Assembly (NCBI GenBank): GCA_965203045.1
Contig: OZ241850.1
Span: 1,550,001 to 1,614,000 of the forward strand
Source of the DNA: G965203045 sp965203045
GTDB lineage: Bacteria; Pseudomonadota; Gammaproteobacteria; PS1; Pseudothioglobaceae
Length of the DNA stretch: 64,000 bases
Direction: 5' to 3'
The stretch's first letter is position 1. Each line of letters opens with the position of its first letter. Under the pieces are notes generated by a model, which was given only the letters and a program-made list of their open reading frames with translations, did not search any database and was not told the DNA's origin. Below, piece by piece: positions 34,599 through 44,587 of this stretch. The position numbers and the translations under genes were made by a program.

Positions 34599-36488
34599 CT
34601 ATGTTTTGACCAATTTAATAAAGTCTTTTAGGTTCATTGCGCCTAAATCTTTGCCGCCGCGTTTACGCACTGTAACTTGCTTGTTATTAACTTCTTTATC
34701 TCCAATAACTAACAAATAAGGGTAGCGCTGCATTGAATGCTGGCGTATTTTAAAGCCTATTTTCTCATTACGCAAGTCATATTTAACGCGAATGCCGTAT
34801 TTAATAAGTTGCTTATAGGTAGTTTTCACATATTGTTCTTGTTTAGCTGATATATTTAAAATCATTACTTGGAGTGGAGCTAACCATAACGGATAACTAC
34901 CAGCATAATGCTCAATTAAAATACCCACAAAACGTTCCAAAGAGCCTAAAATGGCGCGATGTAGCATTACTGGGGTTTGTTTTTTACCTTCATGGTCAAT
35001 ATAACTAGCGCCTAGACGTTTCGGCATAGAAAAATCAACTTGTAAAGTTCCACACTGCCAACTTCTATCAAGGCAATCTTTAAGCACAAATTCAATTTTA
35101 GGACCATAAAATGCACCTTCGCCTTGTTGTAATGTCCAAGCTAATTTTTTGTGATTTAGAGCAATTTCTAAGGCTTTTTCCGCCTTATCCCATATTGCAT
35201 TATTGCCAACTCTTTTTTCGGGTCTGGTAGAGAGCTTAATTTCAATATTTTCAAAACCAAATTTTTTATACACCGCAAAAGTAATATCAATAAATTTAGT
35301 TACCTCATCTTGAATTTGGGTCTCAGCGCAAAAAATATGTCCATCATCTTGAACAAAATTACGGGCGCGCATCAAACCGTGTAAGGTGCCAGATGGTTCA
35401 TTACGGTGGCAGGAACCAAACTCTGCTAAACGTAAAGGCAAGTCTTTATAGCTTTTTAAGCTCGTATTATAAATTTGAATATGTGCTGGACAATTCATTG
35501 GTTTAATCGCATAATCTCTATTTTCAGATCTGGTAATGAACATCTCTTCATTAAATTTATCCCAATGTCCTGATGCCTCCCAAAGACTTTTATCTAACAT
35601 ATGTGGTGTGTGAACTTCTTGGTAATCATTATCAATAAAAACCTGACGCATATATTGCTTAACTATTTGATATAACTTCCAACCTTTTGCATGCCAAAAT
35701 ACCATACCCGGTGCTTGTTCTTGGAAGTGAAATAAATCTTGTGTTTTAGCAAGTAGACGATGGTCGCGTTTTTTTGCTTCTTCTAATCTTGTTAAATAAT
35801 TACTTAAATCTTCTTTATTGAGCCATGCTGTGCCATAAATACGTTGCAACATTTCATTATCACTATTGCCACGCCAATAAGCCCCAGAGACTTTAGTAAG
35901 TTTAAAAGCTTTTAAAAATTTAGTGCTTGGCACATGAGGGCCTCTACAAAGGTCAATAAATTCACCTTGCTGATAAAATGATAGAGTCTCATTATTGGGA
36001 ATGGAGGCAATAATATCTGCTTTATATACTTCACCTTTATTTTTGAAAAAATCCACTGCCTCATCACGTGTTTTAATGGTGCGACTAATGCTAAGGTTAT
36101 CCTTAACAATATGTTGCATTTCAATTTCAATTTTGTCTAAATCATCATTTGAAAATCCATCTTTATAAGCAAAATCGTAATAAAACCCATCTGCTATCAC
36201 AGGACCTATGGTAACTTGTGCCTTAGGATAAAGTCGCTGCACTGCTTGGGCTAATAAATGTGCAGTTGAATGGCGAATAACTTCCAAAGCAGATTGGTCT
36301 TTATCGGTAATAAGTTTAAGTGTGCAATCTTTATCAACTATATAACTATTATCAACTTGCTTACCATCAACAACAGCTGCAATAGTTGCCTTAGCCAGAC
36401 CATTACCAATACTCTTGGCAACTTCTATTACAGCAACTGGATTTTTGAATGATTTAGTTGTTTTATCAGGCAGATTAACTGCGATCAT
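34599..36488 (-). CDS. thrS: Threonine-tRNA ligase
   Basis: Charges tRNA-Thr and edits mischarged serine. From the ATG at 36488 the product is 629 residues, near the family norm of about 640; a TTG at 36497 could add three. It has the TGS domain (MIAVNLPDKTTKSF), the editing domain with HSTAHLLAQAVQRLYP, and the class II core with zinc ligands in MNCPAHIQIY and the PLWLAPLQVMILNI anticodon region. It starts the thrS-infC-rpmI-rplT-pheST-ihfA run and is divergent from hpf. Confidence 0.97.
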   Translation of the reverse strand: MIAVNLPDKTTKSFKNPVAVIEVAKSIGNGLAKATIAAVVDGKQVDNSYIVDKDCTLKLITDKDQSALEVIRHSTAHLLAQAVQRLYPKAQVTIGPVIADGFYYDFAYKDGFSNDDLDKIEIEMQHIVKDNLSISRTIKTRDEAVDFFKNKGEVYKADIIASIPNNETLSFYQQGEFIDLCRGPHVPSTKFLKAFKLTKVSGAYWRGNSDNEMLQRIYGTAWLNKEDLSNYLTRLEEAKKRDHRLLAKTQDLFHFQEQAPGMVFWHAKGWKLYQIVKQYMRQVFIDNDYQEVHTPHMLDKSLWEASGHWDKFNEEMFITRSENRDYAIKPMNCPAHIQIYNTSLKSYKDLPLRLAEFGSCHRNEPSGTLHGLMRARNFVQDDGHIFCAETQIQDEVTKFIDITFAVYKKFGFENIEIKLSTRPEKRVGNNAIWDKAEKALEIALNHKKLAWTLQQGEGAFYGPKIEFVLKDCLDRSWQCGTLQVDFSMPKRLGASYIDHEGKKQTPVMLHRAILGSLERFVGILIEHYAGSYPLWLAPLQVMILNISAKQEQYVKTTYKQLIKYGIRVKYDLRNEKIGFKIRQHSMQRYPYLLVIGDKEVNNKQVTVRKRGGKDLGAMNLKDFIKLVKT

Positions 36489-36615
36489 TAAAAGCAAAAA
36501 TAAAAAAGGTTATCATTATACGCTAACTAGTAGCTAAAAAAATATTGTCTTTTAGTATGCTAAGTTTGGTATCATAAAAGTTATAAAAATACAATAATGC
36601 CAACAAGGAGTTCGA

Positions 36616-36906
36616 ATGCAATTAAACATATCTGGTCATCATATAGAAATTACCCCCGCTCTTAAAGCGCACGCTCAAAAAAAATTACAAAAAATAAAAC
36701 AACACTTTAACCAAGTAATCAACATTAACCTATTATTAGAGGTTGATAATGGCAATCAAACAGCAGAAGCAACTTTGCATATTGGCGGCTATGATTTATT
36801 TGCAAAAGCACAAAGTAGTGATATGTACCAGTCTATAAACTCATTGGTAAAAAAATTGGATGCTCAAGTAATCAAATACAAAAATAAACTCCAAAATCAT
36901 CATTGA
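36616..36906 (+). CDS. hpf: Ribosome hibernation promoting factor (short HPF)
   Basis: A 96-residue YfiA/HPF-type protein that binds the 30S decoding region and helps form inactive ribosome dimers in slow growth. It begins MQLNISGHHIEITPALKAHA, the family signature, and ends after a basic helix (VKKLDAQVIKYKNKLQNHH). It lacks the C-terminal dimerisation domain of long HPF. AAGGAG precedes the ATG. Confidence 0.93.
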   Translation: MQLNISGHHIEITPALKAHAQKKLQKIKQHFNQVININLLLEVDNGNQTAEATLHIGGYDLFAKAQSSDMYQSINSLVKKLDAQVIKYKNKLQNHH

Positions 36907-36908
36907 TA

Positions 36909-38246
36909 ATGTCATTTGAACAATATTTTAGCCAGCTAGTTGAAGCGCTACAAATAGAGAATGAAGCCGTTATTAAAGATTCTCTGACAAATTTTCATGA
37001 TAGTGATTTACCTAAAATTGTTCAGTCTTTGCCACCTAAATATCGTTTTAAATTTTGGCAATATTTTAATCAAAAACAATCTGCATGGACTTTAAAAGAA
37101 CTTAGTAATGAAGTCCAAACTGAGCTTATTAGCCAAATGAGTAGTGAGCAGCTAATTGCTGCAAGTAGCAAATTAGACTTAGATGACCTTGCTGATATAA
37201 TTCCTAATCTGCCTAAGTCCGCCTTGCATAATTTACTACTAACAATGGATATTCACCGTCGTGACCACTTAGCACAAGTGCTTTCCTATCCTAAAAATTC
37301 TGCTGGTGGTTTGATGAATACTGACATTATTACCGTTAGAAGTGATATTAGTGTGGATGTGGTACTTAGATATTTGCGTTTATTGAAAAAAATGCCTACC
37401 GATACCGACCAAATTTTTGTAGTAGATAAAGACTATCAGTTATTAGGGTCCCTATTTTTATCAACTTTAATTACTCAAGACCCTAAGCAAGATATCGCCT
37501 TTTTAATCAGTCAGAGAGAAAATGTGATTAACGCTGATATGAGTGATGATAAAGTAGCAGACTTATTTGCTGATAGAAATTTAATTTCAGCGCCAGTTGT
37601 TAGCGCAAAAGGTCAATTGATTGGCAGAATTACCATTGATGATGTGGTTGATGTAATAAAAACTAAAGCTGAGCACTCAGTGTTAAGCATGGCAGGTTTG
37701 GATGAAGAAGATGATTTATTCTCACCAGTATTACAAAGCGCTAATCGCCGTATATTATGGTTATTTTTGAATTTAATTACCGCTTTTATTGCTGTTTTTG
37801 TAATTGGTTTATTTGAAGCAACATTGATGGAAAAAATAGCGCTAGCAGTGCTAATGCCAGTGGTTGCAAGTATGGGCGGCATTGCTGGGACTCAAACTTT
37901 AATTTTATTTACCAGAGGCATTGCTACTAATAAAATTAGCCGTGCTAATGTAAGTTGGTTATTTAATAAAGAACTTGGTATTGGTTTTTTAAACGGCTTA
38001 TTGTGGTCATTTTTTATTGCTATAGCGGTTTATTTTTGGTTTACAGACTTATTATTAAGCACAATTATCGCAGTAGCTATAATGATTAACCTATTATTTG
38101 CTGCTATTTTCGGTTCTTTTTTACCGCTAATGCTTACTAAACTTCGCATTGACCCCGCCCTCGCTGGTGGTGTTATTCTAACTACTATTACCGATGTGGT
38201 TGGTTTTGCTACCTTTTTAGGTCTGGCAAGTTTAGTAATTAGCTGA
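36909..38246 (+). CDS. mgtE: Magnesium transporter MgtE
   Basis: Channel-type Mg2+ importer of the inner membrane. From the ATG at 36909 it has 445 residues: an N domain (LPPKYRFKFWQYF), a CBS-domain pair that senses cytosolic Mg2+ (MPTDTDQIFVVDKDYQLLG and LISAPVVSAKGQLIGRITI), a connecting helix and five membrane helices including MPVVASMGGIAGTQTLIL. A TTG at 36903 in the frame is less likely. The stop overlaps recJ in TGATG. Confidence 0.95.
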   Translation: MSFEQYFSQLVEALQIENEAVIKDSLTNFHDSDLPKIVQSLPPKYRFKFWQYFNQKQSAWTLKELSNEVQTELISQMSSEQLIAASSKLDLDDLADIIPNLPKSALHNLLLTMDIHRRDHLAQVLSYPKNSAGGLMNTDIITVRSDISVDVVLRYLRLLKKMPTDTDQIFVVDKDYQLLGSLFLSTLITQDPKQDIAFLISQRENVINADMSDDKVADLFADRNLISAPVVSAKGQLIGRITIDDVVDVIKTKAEHSVLSMAGLDEEDDLFSPVLQSANRRILWLFLNLITAFIAVFVIGLFEATLMEKIALAVLMPVVASMGGIAGTQTLILFTRGIATNKISRANVSWLFNKELGIGFLNGLLWSFFIAIAVYFWFTDLLLSTIIAVAIMINLLFAAIFGSFLPLMLTKLRIDPALAGGVILTTITDVVGFATFLGLASLVIS

Positions 38247-39949
38247 TGCAATTTAAAAAACGTAGAGTTAATCAAGCATTACTAAATCAATACGGCGATG
38301 ATGTTAGTGAGTTTTTAAAACCTATTTTTGCCAGTCGTAATACTGATTTTTACCAGCTAAATTTAGCGTTAAGCGCGTTGCTACCGCCTAATTTTGCTAA
38401 TTTAGGGGATGCACTTGATATTTTAGCAGCTAGCCTAATTCAACAAAAACGCATTTTAATTATCGGTGATTTTGATGCTGATGGCGCTACTGCTAGTGCG
38501 TTATTAATCAAGGCTTTACGTCAAATGGGTGGGCGATTTGTAGATTTTTTAGTTCCTAATCGTTTTGTCCACGGCTATGGACTGAGCACAGCTATTGTCA
38601 AATTAGCTATTAAAGATAAATGTCCTGACCTAATTATTACTGTTGATAATGGTATTAGCAGTTTTGATGGAGTCCAATTAGCTAAAAAAGAAGGTATAAA
38701 AGTTATTATTACCGACCACCATCTCCCCTCTCATTTGCTACCAAAAGCAGATGCTATCATAAATCCTAATCTAGTAGATTGCTCTTTTGAATCTAAAAAT
38801 TTAGCTGGTGTTGGTGTAGCTTTTTATCTTTGTCTTGCACTAAAAAGTTATTTAACTCAAAAAAAATATTTTCATAAACAAAATATAGCAATTCCAGACC
38901 TACGTTATTTGCTTGATTTAGTAGCTTTAGGAACAGTGGCAGATATGGTTAAATTAGACCAAAATAATCGTATTTTAGTAAAAAGCGGACTAGATATTAT
39001 TAATAAAACTAAAGGATGTGTTGGTATTGATGCTTTAACTAGCATCGCTAAAAAATCCACTAAAAACCTCACTGCTAGCGACTTAAGTTTTGCCCTTGCC
39101 CCTAGAATTAATGCTGCTGGTAGATTAAAAGATATCAGTATTGGCATTCGTTTGCTAGTTAGTGAAGACTTAAATATTGCTATGAATTATGCTGCTCAGC
39201 TTAATGAATATAATCAATCCAGAAGAACCATTCAAGATGATATTCAAACACAAGCAGAAACGGCTTTAGCTGCTAACGATAATAATAAAAATCGTTTTAG
39301 TATTTGCCTTTATGATAAAAATTGGCACGAAGGTATTATTGGCATTGTCGCTGGTAAATTATCTAAACAATATCATTGTCCAGTAGCAGTATTTGCCAAC
39401 AATAATAATTCTCTCAAAGGCTCATTACGTTCTATTGATAGCGTTCATATCAAAGACTTACTGACTGAAATTAATGACGATAATCCAAACCTAATTGATA
39501 AATTTGGCGGCCATGCCGCAGCAGCCGGTATGAGTATGAAGACTGATAATTTTGAAAAGTTTAGTAAAATTTTCAAAAAAACTATTAGAAAAAAATTAAA
39601 TAATATTCCACCAAATGCAATATTATTAACCGATGGCGAATTATTAGAATGGCAAATTCATATTAAAAATGCTCAACTAATCGCTGATAATGCGCCATGG
39701 GGACAAGGTTTTGAAGAACCAGTTTTTCAAGGTATTTTCAGTGTTCATAACCAAAAAATAGTTGGTGAAGCACACTTAAAATGCCAATTAAAGCTCAAAA
39801 ATGGCAAATATTATTTTGACGCTATCGCTTTTTTCCAACAACAAATTAACCAAGATTTTGCCTTAATCGCCTACAAACTAGATATTAACAACTATCGTGG
39901 TATGCAGTCTTTACAATTAATTATTGAAAAAATTGCACCTATATCATAA
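38246..39949 (+). CDS. recJ: Single-stranded-DNA-specific exonuclease RecJ
   Basis: 5'-3' exonuclease for recombination and mismatch repair. The 567-residue protein has the DHH phosphoesterase motifs GDFDADGATASALL, VDNGISSFDG and TDHHLPSHLLP, and the DHHA1 segment FGGHAAAAGMSM. It is coupled to mgtE by TGATG. Its end is four nt from the convergent glyA stop. Confidence 0.95.
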   Translation: MQFKKRRVNQALLNQYGDDVSEFLKPIFASRNTDFYQLNLALSALLPPNFANLGDALDILAASLIQQKRILIIGDFDADGATASALLIKALRQMGGRFVDFLVPNRFVHGYGLSTAIVKLAIKDKCPDLIITVDNGISSFDGVQLAKKEGIKVIITDHHLPSHLLPKADAIINPNLVDCSFESKNLAGVGVAFYLCLALKSYLTQKKYFHKQNIAIPDLRYLLDLVALGTVADMVKLDQNNRILVKSGLDIINKTKGCVGIDALTSIAKKSTKNLTASDLSFALAPRINAAGRLKDISIGIRLLVSEDLNIAMNYAAQLNEYNQSRRTIQDDIQTQAETALAANDNNKNRFSICLYDKNWHEGIIGIVAGKLSKQYHCPVAVFANNNNSLKGSLRSIDSVHIKDLLTEINDDNPNLIDKFGGHAAAAGMSMKTDNFEKFSKIFKKTIRKKLNNIPPNAILLTDGELLEWQIHIKNAQLIADNAPWGQGFEEPVFQGIFSVHNQKIVGEAHLKCQLKLKNGKYYFDAIAFFQQQINQDFALIAYKLDINNYRGMQSLQLIIEKIAPIS

Positions 39950-39953
39950 TAAT

Positions 39954-41207
39954 TTATTGATAAACTGGAAATTCTGCACATAACTTAATAACTTGTTGCT
40001 TAATATTTTTAATGGTATTTTGATTATCTAAGTCATCACAAATATCACACATCCAGCCAGCTAATTTAGCACACTCACTAACACCCAAACCACGAGTAGT
40101 AGCAGCAGGAGTTCCTATACGTATGCCACTGGTTACAAATGGCGGCTGAGGGTCGCCGGGGACAGCATTTTTATTAACGGTAATATGGGCTTCATTTAAG
40201 GCTTCATCTACTGCTTTACCAGTTAAACCTTGTTTAATAAAACTTACTAAAAACAAATGATTATCAGTGCTGCCAGACACTACTTCATAGCTACGTTTAG
40301 CAAATATCTCTGCCATTGTTTGAGCATTTTTGATTATTTGTTGTTGATATTTTTTATACTCTTTGGTCATTGCCTCCTTAAAAGCAACTGCTTTAGCGGC
40401 AATAACGTGCATCAAAGGCCCGCCTTGAGTACCGGGGAAAATAGCAGATTGTAATTTTTTCTCAATTTCTTCATTACTACGAGCTAAAATTAGTCCTCCT
40501 CTGGGACCTCTTAAAGTTTTATGAGTAGTACTAGTGGTAACATCAGCAATTTGTACTGGTGTTGGATAGAGCCCTACTGCTACCAATCCAGCAACATGGG
40601 CCATATCTACCATTAAATAAGCATCAACTTCATCAGCAATATCTCTAAATTTTTGCCAATCAATCACTTTGGAATAAGCAGAAAATCCAGCAATAATCAT
40701 TTTAGGATTGTGGTCTCTAGCTAACTTAGCAACTTGTAAGTAATCTATTTCACCACTATTTTTGTCTAAGCCATATTGCACAGCATTATAATTTTTGCCA
40801 GAAAAAGAAGGTGCTGCCCCATGGGTTAGATGTCCGCCATGGGCTAAACTCATTCCTAAAATAGTATCCTTGGGCTTAATTAATGCTTGGAAAACTGCCG
40901 CATTGGCTTGTGAGCCTGAATGTGGCTGCACATTGACATAATCAGCATTAAACAATTTTTTAGCTCTATCAATGGCTAATTGTTCCACTACATCTGCAAA
41001 CTCACAACCACCATAATAACGTTTTTGTGGATAGCCTTCGGCGTATTTGTTAGTTAGTTGTGAGCCTTGAGCTTCCATAACTGCTGGTGAGGTATAATTC
41101 TCTGAAGCAATAAGTTCAATATAGTCTTCTTGACGTCTATTCTCGTCAGCAATAGCATCAGCAATGGCTCTATCAACTTGTGCTAAAGTTTTGGATTTAT
41201 CAAACAT
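39954..41207 (-). CDS. glyA: Serine hydroxymethyltransferase
   Basis: PLP enzyme converting serine and tetrahydrofolate to glycine and methylene-tetrahydrofolate. The 417-residue protein has YIELIASENYTSPAVMEAQG near its start, PHSGSQANAAVF, DMAHVAGLVA and the PLP-lysine motif TTTTHKTLRGPRGG. Length equals that of E. coli GlyA. It is followed upstream (20 nt) by the TolC-like gene. Confidence 0.98.
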   Translation of the reverse strand: MFDKSKTLAQVDRAIADAIADENRRQEDYIELIASENYTSPAVMEAQGSQLTNKYAEGYPQKRYYGGCEFADVVEQLAIDRAKKLFNADYVNVQPHSGSQANAAVFQALIKPKDTILGMSLAHGGHLTHGAAPSFSGKNYNAVQYGLDKNSGEIDYLQVAKLARDHNPKMIIAGFSAYSKVIDWQKFRDIADEVDAYLMVDMAHVAGLVAVGLYPTPVQIADVTTSTTHKTLRGPRGGLILARSNEEIEKKLQSAIFPGTQGGPLMHVIAAKAVAFKEAMTKEYKKYQQQIIKNAQTMAEIFAKRSYEVVSGSTDNHLFLVSFIKQGLTGKAVDEALNEAHITVNKNAVPGDPQPPFVTSGIRIGTPAATTRGLGVSECAKLAGWMCDICDDLDNQNTIKNIKQQVIKLCAEFPVYQ

Positions 41208-41226
41208 AATTTCTAAGAAAAATAGA

Positions 41227-42660
41227 TTATTTTAGATTATTTATAGATTTAAAATAACCATTTTGCTGTAATGCTTGATAATTTAAATAATTACGGTGGT
41301 AATTCGCCGCGTTCTGCACATAAGAGAGGCGAATATCATTAGCATTATTTTTTGCTCTAATCACCGCGCTACTATCAGTTAAGCCATTTTTGTGACGCTT
41401 TTGTTCTTCTTTAACATACTGATTTGCAGTAGTTAATTGTTGTTTATTTACATCTAGGACTTGTTTTGCAATTTTTAGTTGTTTAAACAAAAAGTCAGCC
41501 CTAGCAGTTAAATCTTTTAGAATTTCATCTTGACGAGATTCAATTTCTGATAATTGTAATAATAATAATTGATTTTGTGCCTTATTAACTTTGTTTCCCA
41601 AAGGCATAGAAAAGTTTAAACCCAACGCTAAACCATCACCTTGAGGAAAAAAACTATCACCAAAATTACTATTTTCAGCCTGTCTTAAATAGGATAAATT
41701 AAGCAATAAATCTGGCTGCTGCTCATCTCTATTACTAAGCAATCTGCGCTTTATTATGGCTTTTTGCTGTGTTAATGCTTGTAATTGTGGGTGTTGGTTT
41801 AAAAAATATCTAAGTGAAATTTTACCAACAGATTTATAAGTTTGATAAAGGTCAATATCGCTAATTATTTTACTAACTTTTAATCCTAATAATGCTGCCA
41901 ATTGTTGTTTTAAAGAATTTAGGTTTTGCTGACTAAGTGCGATTTGTTGCTTGATATTAAGAACATCAGAAGTAGTTGCCAAAACATCAACTCTCTCACC
42001 CACAGCATCTTTATATTTCCGTTGTTCTAAATCTAGTAAATCATCGGCTAATTTTAACCTTGATTGTTGAATATTTAATTGCGATTGTGCTAAAGCTAAA
42101 TCAACAAAGATTTGTAATTGCACTAATAAAAAATCATCTTGCTGCTGCTTGATATTATATTGAGTTAATTTGTTGCCAATAGCAGCAATATCAATATCTA
42201 ATCTATCATTAATGCCCCCTCTATTACGTAATAAAGGCGCTATATAACTTAACTCAAAAACATTATTATATATATCATCGCTAAGGGCTAGTCTATTGCT
42301 ACCAAATTCTGACCTTTCCAACCTATGTGTTAAACTAACAGTATTGCCAGTGCGATAATCATTTTTGCTGACACTGGTTTGGAGTGATAAATTATCGCGC
42401 GAGTTGTTGCCATTTACTATACTTTGAATATGGTCTGTTTGTTGGTAATTATAATTACTACCAATATTTAATTGCCAATCATCAACTGATTTAGCAAGCA
42501 AATATTCTTGCTGGGCAATAGCAGCAGTAATTTTACTAGTATTGAATAAAGGATGAGTGCTGATTAATCTCTGCCTAAACTCATCAATAGTAAGTGCTTG
42601 AGATATGCTAGCTAGTGTAAATTGAGCGATTATTACTAAAATATATTGTTTTAACTGCAT
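41227..42660 (-). CDS. TolC-like outer membrane efflux protein
   Basis: A 477-residue outer-membrane channel subunit. It has a signal peptide (about 1-22, ending SQA), and two OEP repeats rich in Gln/Leu heptads (IQQSRLKLADDLLDLEQRKY and LKQLKIAKQVLDVNKQQL) that form the periplasmic tunnel. The beta-barrel parts are seen in SLQTSVSKN and GLALGLNFSMPLG. No periplasmic adaptor or pump gene is adjacent, so the partner pump must be elsewhere. The start overlaps the aroK end by 10 nt. Confidence 0.87.
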   Translation of the reverse strand: MQLKQYILVIIAQFTLASISQALTIDEFRQRLISTHPLFNTSKITAAIAQQEYLLAKSVDDWQLNIGSNYNYQQTDHIQSIVNGNNSRDNLSLQTSVSKNDYRTGNTVSLTHRLERSEFGSNRLALSDDIYNNVFELSYIAPLLRNRGGINDRLDIDIAAIGNKLTQYNIKQQQDDFLLVQLQIFVDLALAQSQLNIQQSRLKLADDLLDLEQRKYKDAVGERVDVLATTSDVLNIKQQIALSQQNLNSLKQQLAALLGLKVSKIISDIDLYQTYKSVGKISLRYFLNQHPQLQALTQQKAIIKRRLLSNRDEQQPDLLLNLSYLRQAENSNFGDSFFPQGDGLALGLNFSMPLGNKVNKAQNQLLLLQLSEIESRQDEILKDLTARADFLFKQLKIAKQVLDVNKQQLTTANQYVKEEQKRHKNGLTDSSAVIRAKNNANDIRLSYVQNAANYHRNYLNYQALQQNGYFKSINNLK

Positions 42661-43175
42661 AATTTTTTTTTAATTTCATTAATAATCATATACAAGCGCT
42701 TACCACTAGTATCAATAGTAATATTAGCACATTGTTGATACCATGGATTTCTAACTTTTAGTAAATCAGTAATGGTTTTTTCTCTATTTGCGCTATTTTC
42801 TAATAGAGGACGATGATTTGACTTAGCTGTTCTTTCTAGTAAAGTTGTTAGTGATGATTTTAAATAAATAACTGGATTGTGTTTTTGCAGTAATTGCCGA
42901 TTTTCTAACACTGTAACAATACCGCCGCCGGTAGCAATAACACTATTTTTTAATTGACATAATTCTTTTAGCATTTTGCTTTCACGGCGGCGAAAGCCAG
43001 TCTCACCCTCTACTTTGAAAATATGATTGATACTAACGCCAGTGCGCTCTACCAGCTCACTATCACTATCATAGAAATCATATCTAAGCACATAAGCAAG
43101 CCTATGTCCAATTGAAGTCTTACCAACGCCCATTGGCCCAATCAAAATGATAGATTTTTTGTCATTTTTTGTCAT
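42651..43175 (-). CDS. aroK: Shikimate kinase
   Basis: Phosphorylates shikimate. From the ATG at 43175 it has 174 residues, the standard size, with Walker A GPMGVGKTSIG, the substrate residues DSDSELVERTG and ATGGGIV, and the lid NHRPLLE. The frame extends upstream to 43262, but that part only overlaps the zinc-finger gene. The start lies 14 nt inside the end of that gene, suggesting coupled translation. aroB, often next to aroK, is not here. Confidence 0.95.
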   Translation of the reverse strand: MTKNDKKSIILIGPMGVGKTSIGHRLAYVLRYDFYDSDSELVERTGVSINHIFKVEGETGFRRRESKMLKELCQLKNSVIATGGGIVTVLENRQLLQKHNPVIYLKSSLTTLLERTAKSNHRPLLENSANREKTITDLLKVRNPWYQQCANITIDTSGKRLYMIINEIKKKLCS

Positions 43176-43347
43176 TTTTGATAATATAATTAGTGCCACA
43201 ATATGGGCACATAGCACTATTTTTATCAAATTTAATAAATACTTTTGGGTGTGACAGCTCACTATTGTTATCGGGTGGACAGAAAAAAGGCTGGCTCACA
43301 TTTGATAAATAAACCAGTGCCTTAGTATTAACCTTTGACTTAGTCAT
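43162..43347 (-). CDS. Zinc-finger CHCC domain protein (61 aa)
   Basis: A tiny protein with the zf-CHCC pattern: FFCPPDNNSELSHPKVF, then CPYCGTNYII, giving one Cys, one His and a final CxxC that would bind zinc. It resembles the accessory subunit NDUFS6 of complex I and the small bacterial proteins of that family often encoded after ilvE. Its start overlaps the ilvE stop (ATGA) and its end overlaps aroK by 14 nt. Confidence 0.85.
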   Translation of the reverse strand: MTKSKVNTKALVYLSNVSQPFFCPPDNNSELSHPKVFIKFDKNSAMCPYCGTNYIIKNDKK

Positions 43348-44279
43348 TTTTTAACTATCCCGCCTTCAATCCAATGTTGATAACGAGGATTTTTGCCATA
43401 CACACAATCAAAATACAATTTTTGTAATTGCGCGGTAATATTACCAATACTACCATTACCAATATTGTGATTATCCAATTCACGAATTGGCATAACCTCA
43501 GCAGCAGTGCCGGTAAAAAAAGCTTCATCAGCGACATAAACCTCATCACGAGTGATGCGTTTTTCCACTACTTGCAAACCTAAATCTATTGCTAAAGTCA
43601 CAACAGTTGCACGTGTAATACCTGCTAAAGCAGAAGTTAAATCAGGTGTATAAAGCACACCACCTTTAACAATAAATATATTCTCACCACTACCTTCGGC
43701 AACAAAACCATCCACATCTAGCAATAAAGCCTCATCATAACCATCATCAAGCGCTTCTTGTAGAGCCAGCATTGAGTTCATATAATTACCATTAGCCTTA
43801 GCTTTACTCGTAGTGCTGTTTATATGATGACGATTAAAAGACGAGGTGCGTACTCTAATACCACTTTGCATATTTTCATCACCAAGATAACTACCCCAAT
43901 CCCAAGCGGCAATAGCAGTATGGACTTTTAAATTATCAGCTCTTAAACCCATTCCTTCTGCACCATAAAAGCATATAGGCCGCAAATATGCTGATTTTAA
44001 GTTATTTTTAACTAGCGCTTGCTTTTGGACTTCATTTAGAGTGTTCTTATCATAAGGTATTTTCATACCTAAAATATGTGCTGAATCTAATAATCTATCA
44101 GTATGGTCGCCAAGACGAAAAATAGCAGTACCTTGCTTAGTATTGTAAGCGCGAACTCCCTCAAACACCCCCATACCATAGTGTAAGGTATGTGTTAAAA
44201 TGTGCACCTTGGCATCTTTCCAGATAAGCCAATTACCATCTAGCCAAATCCAGCCTTCTCGCTTATCCATCGCAATCAT
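43344..44279 (-). CDS. ilvE: Branched-chain amino acid aminotransferase
   Basis: PLP enzyme for the last step of isoleucine, leucine and valine synthesis. The core begins GWIWLDGNWLIWKDAKVHIL, then HYGMGVFEGVRAY and the region SKAKANGNYMNSMLA containing the PLP lysine, and EGSGENIFIV. Two ATGs fit: 44279 (311 residues) and 44270 (308 residues). Both are near the usual 309. No strong ribosome site separates them. It is the first gene of ilvE-zf-aroK-tolC-like. Confidence 0.95.
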   Translation of the reverse strand: MIAMDKREGWIWLDGNWLIWKDAKVHILTHTLHYGMGVFEGVRAYNTKQGTAIFRLGDHTDRLLDSAHILGMKIPYDKNTLNEVQKQALVKNNLKSAYLRPICFYGAEGMGLRADNLKVHTAIAAWDWGSYLGDENMQSGIRVRTSSFNRHHINSTTSKAKANGNYMNSMLALQEALDDGYDEALLLDVDGFVAEGSGENIFIVKGGVLYTPDLTSALAGITRATVVTLAIDLGLQVVEKRITRDEVYVADEAFFTGTAAEVMPIRELDNHNIGNGSIGNITAQLQKLYFDCVYGKNPRYQHWIEGGIVKK

Positions 44280-44587
44280 TAAAATACACTCTATGAAAAA
44301 TAAAGGTCTATATTTTAACCTTAACAATGGTTTATTTAGCCTAATTTTCTGGTTTTAGCTTATCAATCTGCTTAAATTGACCCAAATTATCTCAGTTTAT
44401 AACAAATAATAATATCACGATGGTTTGCGATAATAAAAATTAATATTTTTACTAATTTTATCTTTTTTAAAATAGGTATTTTATTAAAAGCATTAATAAT
44501 CAATTATCATATTATTGTCACTCTTTTAAATACGATTCTTTGTTGTCTTGTTTTATTCTAAATATGTTTAATAATTTTAGATAGATT
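44280..44587. other. AT-rich non-coding stretch beyond ilvE
   Basis: No open gene or RNA gene is seen. It contains the ilvE promoter region at its left end and then very AT-rich sequence with stops in all frames. It probably is decayed DNA continuing from the methyltransferase relic to the right; I could not recognise further parts of that gene in it. Confidence 0.5.

Noticed and set aside
43161..43180. Short direct repeat GTCATTTTTT x2 at the zinc-finger/aroK junction
   Set aside because: Two copies only, explained by the ATGACAAAAAATGAC coding sequence of the overlapping gene ends.
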